The notes under the pieces were generated by a model. That model did not search any database and was not told the origin of the DNA. It saw only the letters and a list, made by a program, of their open reading frames with translations. A stretch of 47,264 bases of DNA from Clostridiales bacterium (GTDB lineage Bacteria > Bacillota > Clostridia > Oscillospirales > Acutalibacteraceae), in contig JAAWCO010000064.1 in assembly GCA_022793315.1 (NCBI GenBank), positions 1-47,264 on the forward strand. Direction: 5' to 3'. Positions 44,424 to 47,264 of this stretch are shown piece after piece; the stretch's first letter is position 1; the number at the start of each line of letters is the position of its first letter. Both the position numbers and the translations under genes were made by a program.

Positions 44424-44648
44424 ATGCTGGCCGGAGAATTGGTCAGACTGGCGGGATATTTGCCGGAGGACACCCCTGTCTGTCTGCATGTAGAGCAGCT
44501 GATTCGTCTGCAGGCGGAGGAATGGAATGGAGGCGCCAGTGGTTATTTTGAGGGTGATTTTGAGGTTGAACGGGCAGAGACCATAGCGGGATATGAGGGA
44601 GAACGACCGGCTGTTTTTCTGGTTCTTTCCGCCGGTGAAAGACTGTAG
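44424..44648 (+). CDS. Small acidic protein, unknown
   Basis: Protein of 74 residues, opening MLAGELVRLAGYLPEDTPV, with no membrane segment and no recognised domain. AGAGGAGGGGAAG is a strong ribosome site, which supports it as a real gene. It lies in the same direction behind the XRE regulator and could be its effector or a co-factor. An overlapping frame (44363-44493) is rejected for lack of a ribosome site. Confidence 0.6.
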   Translation: MLAGELVRLAGYLPEDTPVCLHVEQLIRLQAEEWNGGASGYFEGDFEVERAETIAGYEGERPAVFLVLSAGERL

Positions 44649-44735
44649 CCGAAGCTGCCCGGCAGCAAAGAAAAGAAGGGGATCCTGCCGGCTGAAAAAA
44701 TTTGGCATTGGCAGGATGGGAAAAATGCGGGCTAT
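44649..44735. other. Non-coding flank before the hairpin repeats
   Basis: First part of a 544-base gap (44649-45192) between the small gene and the GH31-like gene. I see nothing gene-like here; the remainder of the gap is taken by the two 82-bp repeats, a further GC hairpin and the leader of the GH31-like gene. Confidence 0.5.
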
Positions 44736-44817
44736 ATGGTACAATGACCACGGCCCAACACTTCTGCGCACGTAACGCCCGATGGCCGTGGTCTCGAAAA
44801 TGCCTGCCGGCATTTTC
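44736..44817. repeat. 82-bp hairpin repeat, copy 1
   Basis: Copy 1 has a perfect 10-bp inverted repeat GACCACGGCC (44746-44755)/GGCCGTGGTC (44784-44793) around a 28-base loop, followed by a second hairpin GAAAATGCC-TGCC-GGCATTTTC (44796-44817). Confidence 0.9.
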
Positions 44818-44826
44818 CCCAACTTC

Positions 44827-44908
44827 ATGGTACAATGACCCCGGCCCAGTGCTTCTTCTCACGTAACGCCCGATGGCCGTGGTCTCGAAAATGCCTGCCG
44901 GCATTTTC
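44827..44908. repeat. 82-bp hairpin repeat, copy 2
   Basis: Same unit as 44736-44817 after a 9-base spacer, 76 of 82 positions identical by eye. Five of the six differences are in the first hairpin's loop; the sixth makes one mismatch in its stem. The second hairpin is unchanged. Another GC hairpin (GCGCCGCC/GGCGGCGC, 44913-44955) follows. Confidence 0.9.
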
Positions 44909-45192
44909 GGGAGCGCCGCCGGGAAGCGCTGGCAGAGAAAAGGGCCGGGCGGCGCGCTTGGGTATTCTTCCGGGGATGAGTGCTGGAGGCCGTCCCCGGG
45001 CCTGTCCGCCCTGGAAATGTTTTATAGGTGATGATCCGGAGGATGGAAAACTGCCGCCGGGCCCCTTCCGGCAAAAGTCTTTTCCGACAGGATGACAATG
45101 GGGAGGGCTTCGGCAATTCCGAGCGCGGACAGCGAAGAACATTTTACCGTGGGCTGATCTCCTGGACAACTTCAAAAGAAAAGGTGATGATG

Positions 45193-46722
45193 ATGGAGAA
45201 CCAACAGGTGATTCCTTTCCTGCCGGAAGAGTTCTGGTATGGTCTGAGGGCGGCGGACGGAATCCGAATGCCCCTGTCCGCTGACTCCGATTATGAGGCG
45301 GACATTGACCCAAACCAGGACTGCAACCAATGCGCCCCCCTGCTGCTGTCCAGCCGGGGACGGTATATTTGGTGCTGCGATGGTTTTCAGGTGAACTGCC
45401 GCGGAGGAGCGCTCCATTTATCATGGAGCCGGGGGAAGCCGGCGCTGTATCAGGCAGGGGAGACGCTCCGCTCCGCGTTTTTGGAGGCGCGCAGACGCTT
45501 TTTTCCCTCTGACGGACGTATCCCGCCGGAGGAGTTTTTCCGAAAGCCGCAATATAATACCTGGATTGAGCTGATGTACAATCAGAATCAGGCGGATGTG
45601 CTGCGATACGCCCGCAGCATTCTCGAAAATGGGTTGCCGGCGGGCATTCTTATGATCGACGATGGCTGGGCGGAGGACTATGGCCGATGGCGTTTTCATC
45701 CAGCGCGTTTTCCTGACCCCGGGTCTATGGTGAAGGAACTGCACGGTCTTGGCTTTCGTGTGATGATGTGGGTTTGCCCATTTGTGTCGCCGGACAGTGC
45801 GGAGTTCCGCCAGCTGAGGGAACGGGGGCTGCTGGTCCGGGAGGCAGAGGACCGGCCGGCGGTGCGGGAATGGTGGAATGGGTGCTCCGCCGTGCTGGAC
45901 CTGTCGAATCCGGAGGCGGACGCCTGGTTTCGGGGAGAGCTGGATTCTTTGATAGGGGAGTATGGGATCGACGGCTTCAAATTTGACGCGGGGGACGGCC
46001 AGTTTTATCGAAACAGTGACAAAACCTTCGGCGGTGTGTCTGCCAATGACCAGACACGCCTGTGGGGGGAGCTGGGCGCACGGTATTCCTATAACGAGTT
46101 TCGGGCCTGCTACCGCTGTGCGGAGCTGCCGCTGGTGCAGCGCCTGGCCGACAAATACCACAGCTGGGGAGGGAACGGCGTCGCTTCCCTGATTCCCAAT
46201 CAGGTGATGCAGGGGCTGCTGGGCTATGCGTTTACCTGTCCCGATATGATTGGCGGCGGCGATTTCCTCAGCTTTTTGAATCAGAGCGATTCACTGGATG
46301 AGGAGCTCTTTGTCCGTTATGCCCAGTGCGCGGCATTGATGCCCATGATGCAGTTTTCCGCTGCGCCGTGGCGAGTGCTGTCGGCGGAGAACGCGGCCCT
46401 GTGCGTTGAGGCGGCCCGGCTACATCTTTCCTTTGCCGACAGGATTGTGGAGCTGGCCCGTCAGACGGCTCGGACAGGAGAGCCGGTGGTTCGGCATATG
46501 GCGTATCAGTTCCCCGGCGAAGGATTTGAGCAGGTGGACGATCAGTTTGTTCTGGGGGAGACGCTGGTGGTAGCCCCTGTTTTAAAAAAGGGAGGAAGGG
46601 AACGGCTGGTCCGCCTGCCACGGGGCCGGTGGCGGCATGACGACGGAACCGAAAGCGAAGGGGGCATCGTGAAGGTAAACGCCCCTCTTTCCCGGCTGCC
46701 GCGGTTTGAAAAAATCGGATAA
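45193..46722 (+). CDS. GH31-like glycoside hydrolase
   Basis: Cytosolic protein of 509 residues without signal peptide. It carries the GH31 TIM-barrel pattern: ILMIDDGWAEDYGRWRF, FRVMMWVCPFVSPDS and the nucleophile motif DGFKFDAGDG (Asp265). The usual acid motif is read as YHSWGGNGVASL, which departs from the common GDN form, so the subfamily and substrate are uncertain (alpha-glycosidase or related). It is shorter than most GH31 enzymes, with a reduced N-terminal domain and a small C-terminal beta domain. ATG 45193 or 45190 is used, after AAAAGG. Confidence 0.78.
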   Translation: MENQQVIPFLPEEFWYGLRAADGIRMPLSADSDYEADIDPNQDCNQCAPLLLSSRGRYIWCCDGFQVNCRGGALHLSWSRGKPALYQAGETLRSAFLEARRRFFPSDGRIPPEEFFRKPQYNTWIELMYNQNQADVLRYARSILENGLPAGILMIDDGWAEDYGRWRFHPARFPDPGSMVKELHGLGFRVMMWVCPFVSPDSAEFRQLRERGLLVREAEDRPAVREWWNGCSAVLDLSNPEADAWFRGELDSLIGEYGIDGFKFDAGDGQFYRNSDKTFGGVSANDQTRLWGELGARYSYNEFRACYRCAELPLVQRLADKYHSWGGNGVASLIPNQVMQGLLGYAFTCPDMIGGGDFLSFLNQSDSLDEELFVRYAQCAALMPMMQFSAAPWRVLSAENAALCVEAARLHLSFADRIVELARQTARTGEPVVRHMAYQFPGEGFEQVDDQFVLGETLVVAPVLKKGGRERLVRLPRGRWRHDDGTESEGGIVKVNAPLSRLPRFEKIG

Positions 46723-46761
46723 AGCACTGGACCGGTCCCTGCTGTTTTCTGCTTTTGATGT

Positions 46762-46794
46762 CTCGCAGCGCGGTCTATTCCTCCGCGCTGCGAG
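46762..46794 (+). terminator. Hairpin after the GH31-like gene
   Basis: CTCGCAGCGCGG (46762-46773), loop of 9, CCGCGCTGCGAG (46783-46794), a perfect 12-bp stem followed by TGGGATTTT. Confidence 0.7.
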
Positions 46795-47119
46795 TGGGAT
46801 TTTGCCGGGCTCCTGCAGGGCAGGGCCGCCGCTTTCTGTATAACACATAGACGAAGGTCGGGAGAAGGAATGCGCGGCAGCGGAGAGAGCTCTTCACCGG
46901 CAGGCGTTGGGGAACGCCCCTACGGCCAGGGAGGATTGATGGAGTACCTTGATTGAAGAGCGGGAACCGGCTCTGCTGATATTTCCGGACTGAAAGAGCA
47001 GCCCCTGATTATCGGACAGCTGTTCCTTGCGGGCTGGTCCCCTCTTTGGTCCGCTGAACGGAATTCAAAAAATTGGGCAGGAACGGGATAAAAGGGAAGA
47101 GAGAAAAACGAAAATGGTC
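46795..47119. other. Intergenic region before tRNA-Tyr
   Basis: No gene recognised. It contains a small perfect hairpin GGCGTT-GGGG-AACGCC (46903-46918) flanked on the minus strand by GTAGGGGCG, resembling palindromic intergenic repeats of some Clostridia (from memory). Confidence 0.5.
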
Positions 47120-47148
47120 TTGACAAGCCGGACAGAACCTGTTATATT
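47120..47148 (+). promoter_or_regulatory. Promoter of tRNA-Tyr
   Basis: Perfect TTGACA (47120-47125), 17 bases, TATATT (47143-47148), about 27 bases before the expected start of a tRNA precursor. Confidence 0.8.
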
Positions 47149-47181
47149 AATCCTTGCGTTCCGAAGGCCCAGTTTTTACAG

Positions 47182-47264
47182 GGGGGAATTCCCGAGTGGC
47201 CAAAGGGGGCAGACTGTAAATCTGTTGTCACTGACTTCGGTGGTTCGAATCCACCTTCCCCCAC
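47182..47264 (+). tRNA. tRNA-Tyr (anticodon GTA), 3' CCA cut by window edge
   Basis: Acceptor strand GGGGGAA (47182-47188) pairs with TTCCCCC (47256-47262), with discriminator A at 47263. The anticodon loop is CTGTAAA (47214-47220), anticodon GTA at 47216-47218. A long variable arm and GGTGG-TTCGAAT-CCACC T arm are present, as expected for class II tRNA-Tyr. Only the first C of CCA is inside the window. Confidence 0.95.

Noticed and set aside
44363-44493. 43-codon frame starting GTG behind the XRE gene
   Set aside because: It lacks a ribosome site and overlaps the better-supported gene at 44424, whose ribosome site lies within it.
45096-45160. Possible T-box or other riboswitch before the GH31-like gene
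   Set aside because: The conserved AGGGTGGNACCGCG-type sequence is absent and no specifier stem is visible.

Overview
The window looks like chromosome from a spore-forming, moderately GC-rich member of the Clostridia, most likely Oscillospiraceae-like. That placement is an inference from gene content: SpoIIR, a DnaD/DnaI-type helicase-loading pair, a clostridial V-type ATPase operon, very strong AGGAGG ribosome sites and classical TTGACA/TATAAT promoters. No rRNA, phage, IS transposase or CRISPR array is visible. A tRNA-Tyr closes the right edge.

Left part (1-6012). A long GTCT microsatellite sits at the start site of a leftward promoter whose gene lies outside the window. Reading leftward are a membrane PASTA protein whose kinase-like domain has lost its catalytic residues, and a dnaD-dnaI pair. 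Reading rightward are an ACT-domain protein and a PFL/UPF0210 protein, a common bacterial pair.

ATPase operon (6047-15186). A sigma-A promoter, nine V/A-type ATPase genes (stalk G/H, C, I, K, F, E, A, B, D) and a clear intrinsic terminator. The proteolipid subunit is unusual, and a probably decayed small frame lies between E and A.

Glycan locus (about 15840-35134). After a 1.1 kb leader with two strong promoters come genes for three activated amino sugars: a PglF/E/D set for UDP-diacetylbacillosamine, a TviB/TviC pair for a UDP-HexNAc uronic acid, and CapE/F/G for UDP-N-acetyl-L-fucosamine. With them are a PglC-type initiating phosphoglycosyltransferase, four family-4-type glycosyltransferases, two acyltransferases (one frameshifted at a G tract), an EpsG-like polymerase and a Wzx flippase. 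This is close to a complete Wzx/Wzy-type pathway, but no chain-length regulator, ligase or oligosaccharyltransferase is present. Parts of it (18157-21773, 24084-25943) are visibly more AT-rich, suggesting a mosaic.

Right part (35200-47264). Leftward genes: DUF1848, a tandem PII-like protein coupled to a fused double-DUF1538 membrane protein, an M23 peptidase, a GH26-like lipoprotein with a membrane-anchored partner, and spoIIR. Rightward genes: a small XRE repressor with two phased operators in its own promoter, a small hypothetical gene, and a GH31-like glycosidase. Non-coding stretches here carry repeats: a structured element at 38612-38988 and two 82-bp hairpin repeats at 44736-44908.
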